Origin: an uncultured Clostridia bacterium
GTDB taxonomy: Bacteria; Bacillota; Clostridia; Oscillospirales; Acutalibacteraceae
Reading direction: 5' to 3'
Assembly (NCBI GenBank): GCA_947627055.1
Contig: CANQUS010000006.1
Location: forward strand, 1-64,000
Length of the DNA: 64,000 bases
How positions within the stretch are numbered: the first letter of the stretch is position 1; each line of letters begins with the position of its first letter. Below the pieces are notes generated by a model. The model did not search any database. It worked only from the letters and a program-made list of their open reading frames with translations, and was not told the DNA's origin. A program made the position numbers and the translations under genes. Shown here one piece after another: positions 33,489 to 43,286 of the stretch.

Positions 33489-33620
33489 TTATAGCTTATG
33501 CAGGATGTCCCTGCATCTTTGGCGGCGGGCTTCATTTGAGTATTTAGCGGAGAATAGAGTCCCCTGCTGATTACCCACGCAGTTTGCCGCGTTGAATGAC
33601 ATGACAAACCCTTATTGAAA
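33489..33620 (-). repeat. Second repeat family, copy B
   Basis: On the minus strand it aligns with 19391-19535 over several blocks of 14 to 17 bases with one to three differences each. It contains a perfect 7-bp hairpin ATGCAGG-ATGTC-CCTGCAT near 33498-33516. It occupies nearly all of the gap between ylbF and mutS and is non-coding. Confidence 0.6.
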
Positions 33621-33631
33621 CGGAGAGGGCG

Positions 33632-36244
33632 GTGACAGATTTGGCTGAATTTTCTCCCATGATGAAGCAATATTTCGATATTAAGGAACAGAATAAGGAC
33701 GCTATACTGTTTTATCGGGTCGGAGATTTCTACGAGATGTTTTTTGACGACGCACTTACGGCTTCAAAGGAGTTGGAGCTTACATTGACGGGCAAGGACT
33801 GCGGCATTGAGAAACGCGCGCCGATGTGCGGCGTTCCATATCATAGCTGCGAATCATATATCGCAAGGCTTGTGCAGAAGGGCTATAAGGTCGCTATATG
33901 CGAGCAGACGGAAGACCCCGCTAAGGCTAAAGGACTTGTAAAGCGTGACATTATCCGCGTAGTTACGCCGGGAACGGTCATAGAACCGTCTATGCTCGAT
34001 GAGACTCAAAACAGCTTTATAGGATGTATCTATTCCGAGAAAGGAAGCGGAGGACTTGCATTTTGCGACATTTCGACAGGTGAATTTTTTGCTTCGGCAG
34101 TTAGCGGAAAGGAGCTTATTCGCTCTGTAAAGGACGAGCTTCTGAAGTTCTCGCCCAAGGAGATATTGCTAAGCTCAGGCGTACTCAGCTATAAGGAACT
34201 TGTGCCGTTTCTCAAGGAAAAGCTGGTGTGCTCCGTTGAGGTTCTTGACGATGAGGAATTTGAGGAGCAAACGGCTGATCATATTCTTTCCGAGCATTTT
34301 AAAGAAAATATTGAGGATATGCTCGGGCGTTCCTTTTCTAAAGAAAGCAAGCTTGCGTCAGCGGCTCTTTTCAGTTATCTTCTAAAGACTCAGATGACTG
34401 GGCTTGAAAGAATCACGAAGATCCTTCCCTATGCCGAAAATGAATATATGCAGCTTGACTTTTCCGCAAAGCGAAATCTTGAACTGACAGAAACGCTTCA
34501 CGAGAAAAAACGCTTCGGCTCACTGCTATGGGTTCTTGACTGCTGTGAAACCTCGATGGGTAAGAGGCTTCTCAAGAGCTTTGTAGAAAAACCGCTCGTA
34601 AATGTCGGAAAAATCACCGCAAGGCAGAATGCCGTTGCCGAGCTTTACGAAAACGTTCGAATGAGGATGGATCTGCGTGACGCAGTTTCGGGTATACCCG
34701 ATATTGAGAGGATAATGACCCGCATTGTTTACGGCTCTGCTAATGCGCGGGATTTGATTTCACTTCTGACTTCGCTTGAAAAGCTGCCGTCAATTAGTGA
34801 CGCTGTACAAAGCTGCGAGAGCGGGCTTTTGCGCGAACAGCTCTCTATGCTCAGCTTGCTTGAGAGCCTGAGAGACGTTATAGATAAGGCGATTGTTGAA
34901 AGTCCTCCGTTTACCGTAAGGGAGGGCGGAATAATCAAGGACGGCTATAACGAGGAGCTTGACAGGCTTCGATATGATATGAACAACAGCGCGGAGCTTC
35001 TCTCGGATATTGAGAGTCGGGAAAAAGAGCGCACCGGAATACCAAAGCTCAAGATCGGCTTTAACCGCGTTTTCGGATATTATATCGAGGTAACGAATAT
35101 GTACAAGGATTCTGTTCCTGCGGACTATATCCGAAAGCAAACGCTCACAGGCTGCGAACGATACATAACTGAGGAACTTAAGGAGATAGAGCGCAGGATA
35201 CTCGGATCAAGGGAGCGTTCGTTTGCTCTTGAATACGAACTTTTTGAGAAGATAAGGAAAAACGTGGCGTCATGTGTTGAACAGATACAGAATACGGCAC
35301 GAGCCGTTGCAATGTTTGACGCACTTTCTGCACTTGCACAGGTAGCCTTCGACAATAACTACTGCCGCCCCGATATTACGCACAACGGCAAAATAACTAT
35401 AAAGGACGGAAGACATCCAGTAGTTGAAAAGCTATTGGACGGTGCGCCGTTCGTGCCGAACGACGTCATGCTGGATTCGGGAAACAACCGTGTGGCTATT
35501 ATTACGGGACCTAATATGGCGGGTAAGTCAACATATATGAGGAGTGTTGCTCTTATTGTGCTTATGGCGCAGATAGGCAGCTTTGTTCCTGCCAAATCCG
35601 CAGAAATCTCGATATGTGACAGTATTTTCACGAGGATAGGCGCATCCGATGATATGACAACAGGGCAATCCACATTCATGCTCGAGATGAACGAGGTTGC
35701 ATATATTTTGAAGAATGCAACTAAAAACAGCCTGCTTATTCTTGACGAGATAGGCAGAGGAACCTCGACATTCGACGGCATGAGTATCGCACGAGCGGTT
35801 CTTGAGTTTGCGGCAGACAAGAAAAAGCTCGGTGCAAAAACCTTGTTTGCTACACACTACCATGAGCTGACAGTTCTTGAGGATGAGCTTGACGGTGTCC
35901 GCAATTACAATATCGCGGTTAAAAAGCGCGGGGACGATATAACCTTTCTGCGCAGGATAGTCAAGGGAGCGGCTGATGACAGCTACGGCGTTGAGGTAGC
36001 AAAGCTCGCGGGCTTGCCCTCGAGTGTGATAGCTCGTGCAAAGGTCGTATTAAAGGAGCTCGAAAGCAAAAGAAAGGAAACTTCCCCGAAAGTCAAAATC
36101 AGTGAGGACGAGGAGATGCAGCTTTCTATAGCTCCGGAAAACGATGAAATGCGCGAAATGCTGCGAGGCGTCGATATAAATACACTGACGCCTATAGAGT
36201 CTATGAATCTTCTCGTAAAGCTTATTGCTATTGCAGAGAAATAA
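33632..36244 (+). CDS. mutS: DNA mismatch repair protein MutS
   Basis: It recognises mismatches and small loops in DNA. GTG 33632 lies close behind GGAGAGGG; a TTG nine bases later is an alternative start. The 870-residue protein has the mismatch-contacting FYEMF near residue 32, connector, core and clamp domains, Walker A GPNMAGKST near 628, Walker B LLILDEIGRGTSTFDG, and a short C-terminal part. Its length is normal for the family. mutL follows after one unrelated gene. Confidence 0.97.
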   Translation: MTDLAEFSPMMKQYFDIKEQNKDAILFYRVGDFYEMFFDDALTASKELELTLTGKDCGIEKRAPMCGVPYHSCESYIARLVQKGYKVAICEQTEDPAKAKGLVKRDIIRVVTPGTVIEPSMLDETQNSFIGCIYSEKGSGGLAFCDISTGEFFASAVSGKELIRSVKDELLKFSPKEILLSSGVLSYKELVPFLKEKLVCSVEVLDDEEFEEQTADHILSEHFKENIEDMLGRSFSKESKLASAALFSYLLKTQMTGLERITKILPYAENEYMQLDFSAKRNLELTETLHEKKRFGSLLWVLDCCETSMGKRLLKSFVEKPLVNVGKITARQNAVAELYENVRMRMDLRDAVSGIPDIERIMTRIVYGSANARDLISLLTSLEKLPSISDAVQSCESGLLREQLSMLSLLESLRDVIDKAIVESPPFTVREGGIIKDGYNEELDRLRYDMNNSAELLSDIESREKERTGIPKLKIGFNRVFGYYIEVTNMYKDSVPADYIRKQTLTGCERYITEELKEIERRILGSRERSFALEYELFEKIRKNVASCVEQIQNTARAVAMFDALSALAQVAFDNNYCRPDITHNGKITIKDGRHPVVEKLLDGAPFVPNDVMLDSGNNRVAIITGPNMAGKSTYMRSVALIVLMAQIGSFVPAKSAEISICDSIFTRIGASDDMTTGQSTFMLEMNEVAYILKNATKNSLLILDEIGRGTSTFDGMSIARAVLEFAADKKKLGAKTLFATHYHELTVLEDELDGVRNYNIAVKKRGDDITFLRRIVKGAADDSYGVEVAKLAGLPSSVIARAKVVLKELESKRKETSPKVKISEDEEMQLSIAPENDEMREMLRGVDINTLTPIESMNLLVKLIAIAEK

Positions 36245-36373
36245 ATTTGCTCGTTCGATTATTTTAATGTTACACAAAAGCAGATAATATTATATTGACC
36301 GTAATGATTTTGCGGAGAATAATATAAAATTTACGGAAGCGATAACTTCCCAAAATAACGGAGGATTTAAAAA

Positions 36374-37351
36374 ATGGGTAAAAAAGGCGAATTGGTATCA
36401 TTCAGACCTGATATAAAGGTACTTGATGCAACTATCAGAGACGGAGGTCTTGTAAATAACTTCTATTTTGAGGACAGCTTTATCAGGTCACTGTATGAAA
36501 CAAATCTTAAAGCCGGTGTTGATTATATGGAGTTCGGCTACCGTGCGTCAAAGACACTTTTTGATCCGGATAAGTTCGGAAAATGGAAGTTCTGTGACGA
36601 GAATAGCATCAGGGACATTGTCGGTGAAAATGATACGGATATGAAGATCTCCGTCATGGCAGACGTCGGCAGAACGGATTTTAAAACCGACATTATTGAC
36701 AGGAAGGATTCCGTTGTAGATATGTACAGGATAGCTACATATCTCAATACGATCCCGTCAGCTATTGAAATGATAGAATACTGCAACAAAAAGGGCTACG
36801 AAACGACTGTAAATATAATGGCTATCTCCAATGCAAACGGCAGCGACCTTGATACTGCTCTCGATATTCTCGGCCGCTCATGTGTTGACTGTATCTATAT
36901 CGTTGACAGCTACGGCTCGCTCTATCCGGAGCAGACAGCCGCTCTTGCGGAAAAATATCTTGAGATCGGCGATAAGTACGGAAAGCAGATAGGTATACAC
37001 GCTCACAACAACCAGCAGCTCGCGTTTGCAAATACGATAGAGGCTCTCTCGCTCGGAGTCAACTACCTTGACGCTACTGTAAGCGGCATGGGCAGAGGCG
37101 CGGGCAACTGCTACATGGAACTTCTCCTGGGATTTCTCAAAAATCCTAAGTATAATCTGACGCCGCTTCTCGAATTTATTGAAGATAATGTCCAAAAGCT
37201 CAGAGACAGCGGCGCGGTATGGGGCTACGATGTTCCTTATCTCCTCACGGGCAGACTTAACCAGCATCCGAGAGCGGCTATTGAATTTATCAAGGAGCAT
37301 AAGACAGGCTACGCAAATATGTACCTTGAGCTTTTAGAGAATAATATTTGA
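36374..37351 (+). CDS. DRE-TIM metallolyase (HMGL-like aldolase family)
   Basis: A 325-residue TIM-barrel enzyme starting at ATG 36374 behind ACGGAGG. Family motifs are LDATIRDGG near residue 17, metal-ligand HxH in IGIHAHNNQQ near 206, and DATVSGMGRGAGN near 230. These resemble 4-hydroxy-2-oxovalerate aldolase and isopropylmalate/homocitrate synthase relatives that cleave or form C-C bonds next to a carboxylate. It lacks a C-terminal regulatory domain. No pathway partners are nearby; the neighbours are mutS and mutL, so the substrate is open. Confidence 0.82.
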   Translation: MGKKGELVSFRPDIKVLDATIRDGGLVNNFYFEDSFIRSLYETNLKAGVDYMEFGYRASKTLFDPDKFGKWKFCDENSIRDIVGENDTDMKISVMADVGRTDFKTDIIDRKDSVVDMYRIATYLNTIPSAIEMIEYCNKKGYETTVNIMAISNANGSDLDTALDILGRSCVDCIYIVDSYGSLYPEQTAALAEKYLEIGDKYGKQIGIHAHNNQQLAFANTIEALSLGVNYLDATVSGMGRGAGNCYMELLLGFLKNPKYNLTPLLEFIEDNVQKLRDSGAVWGYDVPYLLTGRLNQHPRAAIEFIKEHKTGYANMYLELLENNI

Positions 37352-37387
37352 TCGTTTAATAAAAACAGGTAAAGGCAGGTGGATCGT

Positions 37388-39403
37388 ATGGGGGTAATAA
37401 AGCTGCTCGATAAGCATACGGCAGAGCTTATCGCCGCAGGCGAGGTCATCGAAAGACCCTCGTCCGTAGTAAAGGAACTTGTTGAAAATTCAATAGACTC
37501 CGGAGCAAAGCACGTCACCGTAGAGATACGCAATGGCGGAATTACCTTCATGCGTGTCACCGATGACGGCTGCGGCATTGCAAGGGAAGATATACCAACG
37601 GCTTTTTTGCGCCATGCGACAAGCAAGATACAAGAAAAAAAGGATCTTGACGCGATAGGGACGTTGGGCTTTCGTGGTGAGGCGCTCGCGTCCATAGCGG
37701 CTGTTTCAAAGGTCACGCTTATTTCCTGCGGGAAGGATGAGAGCATAGGGACTAAATATGAGATAAATGGCAGCGATGAGGCCGATATTGACGATGCCGG
37801 CTGCCCGAGTGGAACGACGTTTATAATCCGTGACCTTTTTTATAACGTTCCGGCAAGAATGAAATTCCTTAAAAAGGACGTTTCCGAAGCGAACAGCGTT
37901 TCGGGAGTTATGGACAGAATAGCTCTTTCACACCCTGAAATATCGTTTACCTTTATCCGTGACGGCAGGCAGACGCTCAAAACCGCAGGAGACGGCAGCC
38001 TTAAAAAAGCCATCCTGTCTGTATTCGGAAAGGACTTTGTCTCGTCGCTGATACCTGTTGATTATACTCACAGTGATATTCATATAAGAGGGTATATAAG
38101 CCGCCCCGTATCATCACGTCCCAACAGAAGTATGCAGCTGTTCTTTATAAACGGAAGATATGTCAAGTCGCGTACAGCAATGGCAGCTGTAGAGGAAGCA
38201 TATAAGGGCAGCATAATGACAGGTAAGTTCCCTGCGTGTGTTATGCATATGGAAATGGATTGCTCGACGCTCGACGTTAATGTTCATCCGTCAAAGCTGG
38301 AGGTACGGTTTACAAACGAGCGTCCGATATTTGACGCGGTATATCACGGTGTTAAGTCAGCTTTACTGAGCGGAGATGACCGTTCTCCCATAAGGGCTGA
38401 ACAGCCGCAGAGACGTGAACTGTTTACAAAGTCCGACGATCAGGCGATGCAGCTTAGATTTTCTCAGCATAAGACTGTTCAGAAAAATAATGCTCCGGCA
38501 GAGACTGGGCAGACTGAAGCTGAAAATAAAGATGAAGATGAAGAACCGATGATATATATTCCGCCTGTATCGCTGTTTTCACCAATGACGGTTTCGGATG
38601 CGGCAGTCAGCGCCGCCCCATATACCCGAAGTATACAGGAATCGAAGCTTGCTGAAGAAAAGTTTTACTTCAATGACGCTGCCCCAAATATAGAAAATTC
38701 AGATCCGAAAGAAAAGATAGCTAAAATTTTCGATGATGAAGCAGTGCCGATTACGGAGCATAAGCCGAATAAAACATACAGTGAGAATGTTGAGGAGGTA
38801 GAGGAGGCTGTTGAGGATGACTGCGGCGATGAGCTTCAGGTAAGATTTGTTGGGGAAGCTTTTGCGACATATATTATTTTGGAATACGGCAGGGACACGC
38901 TTTTATTTATAGACAAGCACGCTGCGCATGAGCGCCTTATATATGAGAGACTTAAGCGTGAGTGTGGAAAGTCCTGCGGTCAGATCCTTCTGAAGCCTGT
39001 TTCGGTAACGCTCGACAAATCGGATTATGACGCACTCATGCTGAATCTTCAGGTCATGACAGAGACGGGCTTTGATATTGACGATTTTGGTTTCGGAACT
39101 GTTGTTGTGCGTTCCGCTCCGCAGATAGTTGAGCATGAAGATATTGCAGATACGGTCATAGAGATGGCGGGGTATCTTGCGAAAAACAAGCGTGATATAA
39201 TAACGGAAAAGATGGATTGGCTGTTTAAAAATGTCGCCTGCCGTTCAGCAATAAAGGCAGGGAACAGGAGCAGCGAGCGCGAGCTTATTGAGCTGGCACG
39301 GGAGCTTGCGGTAAATCCCGATGTTCGATATTGTCCGCATGGGAGACCGATTTGCTTTACAATGACACGCCGTGAGCTTGAAAAACGCTTTATGAGAGTA
39401 TGA
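37388..39403 (+). CDS. mutL: DNA mismatch repair protein MutL
   Basis: ATG 37388 follows AGGTGG; an earlier GTG at 37379 overlaps that site. The 671-residue protein has the GHKL ATPase at the N-terminus (ELIAAGEVIERPSSVVKEL, DDGCGI, GFRGEALASIAAVS), a long acidic, poorly conserved linker at about 330-475, and a C-terminal domain with DKHAAHERLIYE. The last fits the DxHA(x)2E(x)4E metal motif of nicking MutL proteins with Lys for the usual Gln. That predicts an endonuclease-competent MutL, as expected for a bacterium without MutH. miaA begins 4 bases later. Confidence 0.96.
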   Translation: MGVIKLLDKHTAELIAAGEVIERPSSVVKELVENSIDSGAKHVTVEIRNGGITFMRVTDDGCGIAREDIPTAFLRHATSKIQEKKDLDAIGTLGFRGEALASIAAVSKVTLISCGKDESIGTKYEINGSDEADIDDAGCPSGTTFIIRDLFYNVPARMKFLKKDVSEANSVSGVMDRIALSHPEISFTFIRDGRQTLKTAGDGSLKKAILSVFGKDFVSSLIPVDYTHSDIHIRGYISRPVSSRPNRSMQLFFINGRYVKSRTAMAAVEEAYKGSIMTGKFPACVMHMEMDCSTLDVNVHPSKLEVRFTNERPIFDAVYHGVKSALLSGDDRSPIRAEQPQRRELFTKSDDQAMQLRFSQHKTVQKNNAPAETGQTEAENKDEDEEPMIYIPPVSLFSPMTVSDAAVSAAPYTRSIQESKLAEEKFYFNDAAPNIENSDPKEKIAKIFDDEAVPITEHKPNKTYSENVEEVEEAVEDDCGDELQVRFVGEAFATYIILEYGRDTLLFIDKHAAHERLIYERLKRECGKSCGQILLKPVSVTLDKSDYDALMLNLQVMTETGFDIDDFGFGTVVVRSAPQIVEHEDIADTVIEMAGYLAKNKRDIITEKMDWLFKNVACRSAIKAGNRSSERELIELARELAVNPDVRYCPHGRPICFTMTRRELEKRFMRV

Positions 39404-39407
39404 TGAT

Positions 39408-40337
39408 ATGGATAAAAAAATACCGCTTTTGTGTATAGTAGGACCGACAGCCTCAGGTAAAACAGGGCTGTCAGTAGAGCTTGCACTAAGGCATAACGGC
39501 GAGATAATCTCGTGTGACTCCATGCAGATATATAAGGGCATGGATATTGCCACTGCTAAGGTCACTGCCGAGGAGGCGCGGGGAATACCGCATCACCTTG
39601 TTGATTTTCTCCCAATAGGCGAGAGTTTCAGCGTTTCTGATTATGCCGGTATGGCACATAGGACTGCTGAGGAAATTTACGGCAGGGGGAAGCTTCCTAT
39701 ACTCGTCGGGGGAACCGGGCTTTACTATTCTTCGCTTGTGGAAAACATAACCTTTTCCGAAGAGAAAATCGACGACGCTCTCAGAACTGAGCTTAACACG
39801 CGTTATGAGCGAGAGGGAGGGGAGAGGCTTTTAAAGGAGCTTGCACAGTTTGACCCTAAAACTGCTGAAACACTGCACCCAAAAAACGGAAAGCGTATTA
39901 TTCGCGCGATAGAGATCTACCGCAATACGGGCATAACGATGAGTGAACAGAGAGCGCGTTCAAGAGAGAACCCTTCGCCGTATAATCACCTTTCGATATG
40001 CCTTGTGTACAGGGATAGGCAAAAGCTCTACGACAGAATAAACCTACGCGTTGATAAAATGCTTGAGGACGGACTAATTGACGAGGCAAGGAACTTTTAC
40101 GACCACAGTTTCGGGAAAACAGCGTCTGCCGCGATCGGCATAAAGGAGTTTAAGCCTTATTTTGACGGTCTGACTACTCTTGAGGAGGCAACTGAAAAGC
40201 TCAAACGTGAAACAAGGCGGTACTCCAAGCGTCAACTTACATGGTTTAGGCGATGTAAAAATATCAGATTCATTGAATGTGACTGCTGTGATGCTCTTGC
40301 GGAGTGTGAAAAGCTGTATCATGAATGGATTTTGTGA
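39408..40337 (+). CDS. miaA: tRNA dimethylallyltransferase
   Basis: It transfers a dimethylallyl group to A37 of tRNAs, providing the substrate for MiaB. ATG 39408 follows the mutL stop by 4 bases. The 309-residue product has the P-loop GPTASGKTG near residue 12, the DSMQIYKGMDIATAK block, and GGTGLYYSSL near 104. The mutL-miaA linkage is widespread in bacteria. Confidence 0.96.
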   Translation: MDKKIPLLCIVGPTASGKTGLSVELALRHNGEIISCDSMQIYKGMDIATAKVTAEEARGIPHHLVDFLPIGESFSVSDYAGMAHRTAEEIYGRGKLPILVGGTGLYYSSLVENITFSEEKIDDALRTELNTRYEREGGERLLKELAQFDPKTAETLHPKNGKRIIRAIEIYRNTGITMSEQRARSRENPSPYNHLSICLVYRDRQKLYDRINLRVDKMLEDGLIDEARNFYDHSFGKTASAAIGIKEFKPYFDGLTTLEEATEKLKRETRRYSKRQLTWFRRCKNIRFIECDCCDALAECEKLYHEWIL

Positions 40338-40606
40338 AAAAATCGCACTAACCGCATTGTACTTTTAGCCGCAAAAATAGTCAAATTGTAGAAGAATCAC
40401 AAAACCCGTGACATTTTAGGAGTAATGTAGTATAATTATTACCGTTTAGGAAAATAATTGATTTGTTTATTCAAGTGCAGCCTTAACAAGCCGCCAAAAC
40501 TGCAAGGCAATTTTGAGGACTTCAGTGAGGCGTCGTCCGTCGGCTGAAACAGCAGGTGTTTTCCGCTCGAGGACATTGTTAGCGTTTATAATTCAGGGGG
40601 GAGTAT
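40338..40606 (+). promoter_or_regulatory. Promoter and leader of the division/envelope operon
   Basis: GTGACA (40408-40413) and TATAAT (40431-40436) are 17 bases apart. This leaves a leader of about 165 bases before the adaptor gene at 40607. The leader is GC-richer than typical intergenic DNA here and has no T-box signature. Confidence 0.7.
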
Positions 40607-41902
40607 GTGGATAAATCGATAATAAGAAAAATACTGATAGCTCTGCTTACTTTATTTTTGCTTGTATATGTGATTTACCTTATTGCCAGCGCAAGTATTC
40701 AAAATATAAGGACAGAGACGGCAACATACTCGACCATGACAGAATCGCTTGATGTACAGGGCTACTTCATACGAAGCGAAACAGTTATAACATCATCCTC
40801 CGACAGTGGCGTTCTATCCTATACTGTTGGCGATGGCGCCAAGGTTTCTAAGGGTGATAAGGTTGCTTCTGTTTATAAATCCGCAGAGGATGCGCAGTTT
40901 CGAGCGGAGCTTGCGGATCTTGAGGCTCAACTGACGGTTTTAAAGGAGCTTCAGGCAAACGCGGAGACTCTTTCCGTAACACCAGATATTATTGATGAAA
41001 ACATAGCAAAATACCTTTTTGAGATGTCCGTAAGCCAAAATAGCGGCGACCTTTCAAAATCCGATGAAAACATAAATCAGATAGTTTATAATATTAACGA
41101 ACGTCAGCTTCTTACGGGAAAGATTAAAAACTTTAACGAGAAGATATACGAGCTTGAAGCTGAAATCAGCAGTATAAAGAAATTTTCCGGAAAGGAAACA
41201 GCCGAGATAACTGCTCCCGACGCAGGATACTTTACAAGCGAGATAGACGGTTGCGAAGACTGTTTTAGTATTGACGACATTGAGTCGATTACTTTGGCGG
41301 ATCTCGAAAAAGTAAATTCCTCAGAGAAGAACTACAGCAAGAACACTGTTGGCAAGATCGTTTCTAACGTATTTTGGTATGTCGCCTGCCCCGTAACGAG
41401 CGAACAGGCGGTCAAGCTGAATGAATACAAGAATAACCAAATGACTATTACAATGCCGTTTGCATCGGTTAAGGACGCGAATATCACTCTGGTATGTATC
41501 AACCGCAAGGATAATCGGTCCGACGGTGTGGCGATTTTTCGAGGAACAGATATGAACAGCAGTCTGCTGTCGATGCGTTCAGGATCTGTCGCGATAAATA
41601 TGAAATCCTATTCAGGAGTATCCGTACCCGAGTCGGCTATACATCAGGATACTGTCACGATAACAACTGAGGACAAAAACGGAAAGGAAAAGCAAGAAAG
41701 CAAGAAGGTTTACGGAGTATATATACAATACGGAAATGAGCTTGTTTTCAAGGAGGTCGTTCCGTTGTATTCCGATAAGGGCTTTACTATTTGCAGTCAA
41801 AATCCGACAGATGATGAGATGTTCTCCGACACGACCGTTAAGGTATACGACCGTGTCGTTGTAGAGGGAGTTGATTTATATGACGGAAAAATTATCAACT
41901 GA
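40607..41902 (+). CDS. HlyD-like membrane-anchored adaptor protein
   Basis: GTG 40607 follows GGGGGGAG. The 431-residue product has one N-terminal span (about 8-30), a biotinyl-lipoyl-like barrel half (SSDSGVLSYTVGDGAKVSKGDKVASVY near 65-90), a helical coiled region (about 100-195) and a C-terminal beta-rich part. This is the architecture of HlyD/membrane fusion proteins, but no exporter is encoded beside it. Instead it heads yggS-sepF-divIVA, a linkage common in Clostridia. A role in envelope or division is inferred from that context. Confidence 0.8.
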   Translation: MDKSIIRKILIALLTLFLLVYVIYLIASASIQNIRTETATYSTMTESLDVQGYFIRSETVITSSSDSGVLSYTVGDGAKVSKGDKVASVYKSAEDAQFRAELADLEAQLTVLKELQANAETLSVTPDIIDENIAKYLFEMSVSQNSGDLSKSDENINQIVYNINERQLLTGKIKNFNEKIYELEAEISSIKKFSGKETAEITAPDAGYFTSEIDGCEDCFSIDDIESITLADLEKVNSSEKNYSKNTVGKIVSNVFWYVACPVTSEQAVKLNEYKNNQMTITMPFASVKDANITLVCINRKDNRSDGVAIFRGTDMNSSLLSMRSGSVAINMKSYSGVSVPESAIHQDTVTITTEDKNGKEKQESKKVYGVYIQYGNELVFKEVVPLYSDKGFTICSQNPTDDEMFSDTTVKVYDRVVVEGVDLYDGKIIN

Positions 41903-42614
41903 GTACGAGCAGAGGCTTCTTCAAATCAGGCGGAATTATGAGCATATAATGTCGAGGATCGCTGAAGCAGCAGAAAAATCGGGAAGAAAGCCGTCTGATA
42001 TAAAGCTGCTTGCCGCAACGAAAACGGTATCTTATGATATAATAAATTACGCAATCTCGCTTGGCATTAAATATATTGGCGAGAACAAGGTTCAGGAGCT
42101 TAACTCTAAATATGACGATTATAAGCTCGGGGACTGCCAGCTGCACCTTATAGGTCATTTACAGACCAATAAGGTCAAGCAGGTCGTCGGGAAGGTCAGC
42201 ATGATACAATCGCTCGACAGTATTAAGCTTGCGAAGGAAATTTCCAAGGTATCAATAGCATCGGGACTAAAAACCGATGTTTTGATCGAGGTTAATATCG
42301 GCAGAGAAGAGAACAAAACAGGGCTTGCCCCCGAAAGGCTTAATGAGATGCTCGACGAAATATCCGAATTTAATGGGATAAATGTTAAAGGACTTATGGC
42401 TATACCGCCAATTTGTGACGAAAGAACAGAGTTATGCAAATATTTTGAAGATATGTATAAATTATTTGTTGACATTTCGCGCAAAACAGGGGATAATATA
42501 TCTATGGATTATCTTTCTATGGGAATGTCCGATGATTACTATGAAGCCATAGTATGCGGATCAAATATGGTGAGAATAGGCAGCGGACTTTTTGGTGCCA
42601 GAAGCTATACATAA
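41880..42614 (+). CDS. PLP homeostasis protein, YggS/YlmE family
   Basis: ATG 41880 lies inside the end of the adaptor gene (23-base overlap) behind GAGTTGAT. The 244-residue protein is a single-domain alanine-racemase-like TIM barrel. The PLP-binding Lys is in LAATKTVSYD near residue 43, followed by IGENKVQEL; LIGHLQTNKVKQV and LSMGMSDDYYEAI are also diagnostic. These proteins buffer free PLP rather than act as racemases. Its place before sepF is standard in Gram-positives. Confidence 0.93.
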   Translation: MTEKLSTEYEQRLLQIRRNYEHIMSRIAEAAEKSGRKPSDIKLLAATKTVSYDIINYAISLGIKYIGENKVQELNSKYDDYKLGDCQLHLIGHLQTNKVKQVVGKVSMIQSLDSIKLAKEISKVSIASGLKTDVLIEVNIGREENKTGLAPERLNEMLDEISEFNGINVKGLMAIPPICDERTELCKYFEDMYKLFVDISRKTGDNISMDYLSMGMSDDYYEAIVCGSNMVRIGSGLFGARSYT

Positions 42615-42632
42615 TTTAAGGAGGAAAAATAA

Positions 42633-43139
42633 ATGGCAGGATTTATGAATAAATTGAAGGATATGTGGAAGCCCCCGGAGGATGAAATGGAGTATAGTGA
42701 GGATAGCTATTACGATAATGAAACCTCAACGGATGATGACGGTTCATACGACAGCTACGATGAATACGACTCTTATGATGAGCCCGAGCCTCAGCGTCCG
42801 ACACCGAGAGCCTCCCAGCCGCAAAACAGCAGCAAGGTCGTCAATATTCATGCAACTGCTCGCCTTCAAGTCGTTCTTTTTAAGCCCGAACGTTTTGGTG
42901 AGGAAACAAGAGCTATCGCTGATGAGCTTATGCAAATGCATACTGTCCTCCTTAACCTCGAAAATACAAATAAGGATATGTCAAGAAGGATCATAGATTT
43001 CTTGAGCGGAACCGCTTATGCAAATCGAGGCAAAATCAACAGAGTTGCCACAAATACATACATAATCACACCGAACAATGTTGACCTCACCGGTGAAGAT
43101 GTTCTTGACGAGCTTGAAAGCAACGGAATCTATTTCTAA
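42633..43139 (+). CDS. sepF: Cell division protein SepF
   Basis: A 168-residue membrane-binding partner of FtsZ. It starts with an amphipathic helix (MAGFMNKLKDMW), then a disordered acidic Tyr/Asp-rich linker (about 20-50) and the SepF domain (about 72-160; GTAYANRGKINRVATNTYIITP). ATG 42633 follows AAGGAGG. The long linker is typical. A terminator hairpin follows. Confidence 0.94.
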   Translation: MAGFMNKLKDMWKPPEDEMEYSEDSYYDNETSTDDDGSYDSYDEYDSYDEPEPQRPTPRASQPQNSSKVVNIHATARLQVVLFKPERFGEETRAIADELMQMHTVLLNLENTNKDMSRRIIDFLSGTAYANRGKINRVATNTYIITPNNVDLTGEDVLDELESNGIYF

Positions 43140-43149
43140 TGAAATTAAA

Positions 43150-43208
43150 GAAAGCACATATCATAATATAGTGTTGAAGCGGTTATTATGTTGAATATGT
43201 GCTTTTTT
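43150..43208 (+). terminator. Long terminator hairpin between sepF and divIVA
   Basis: AAGCACATAT and ATATGTGCTT pair across a loop that itself can pair (CATAATA/TATTATG), followed by a run of six T. It may give partial termination so that divIVA and ileS are expressed at another level. Confidence 0.75.
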
Positions 43209-43286
43209 AAGAACATTGTCTAAATTCGGACAGGGGCTTGACTTGCCTCTGTCCGATACTGTCATTATAAAGGAAAGGAACATAAT

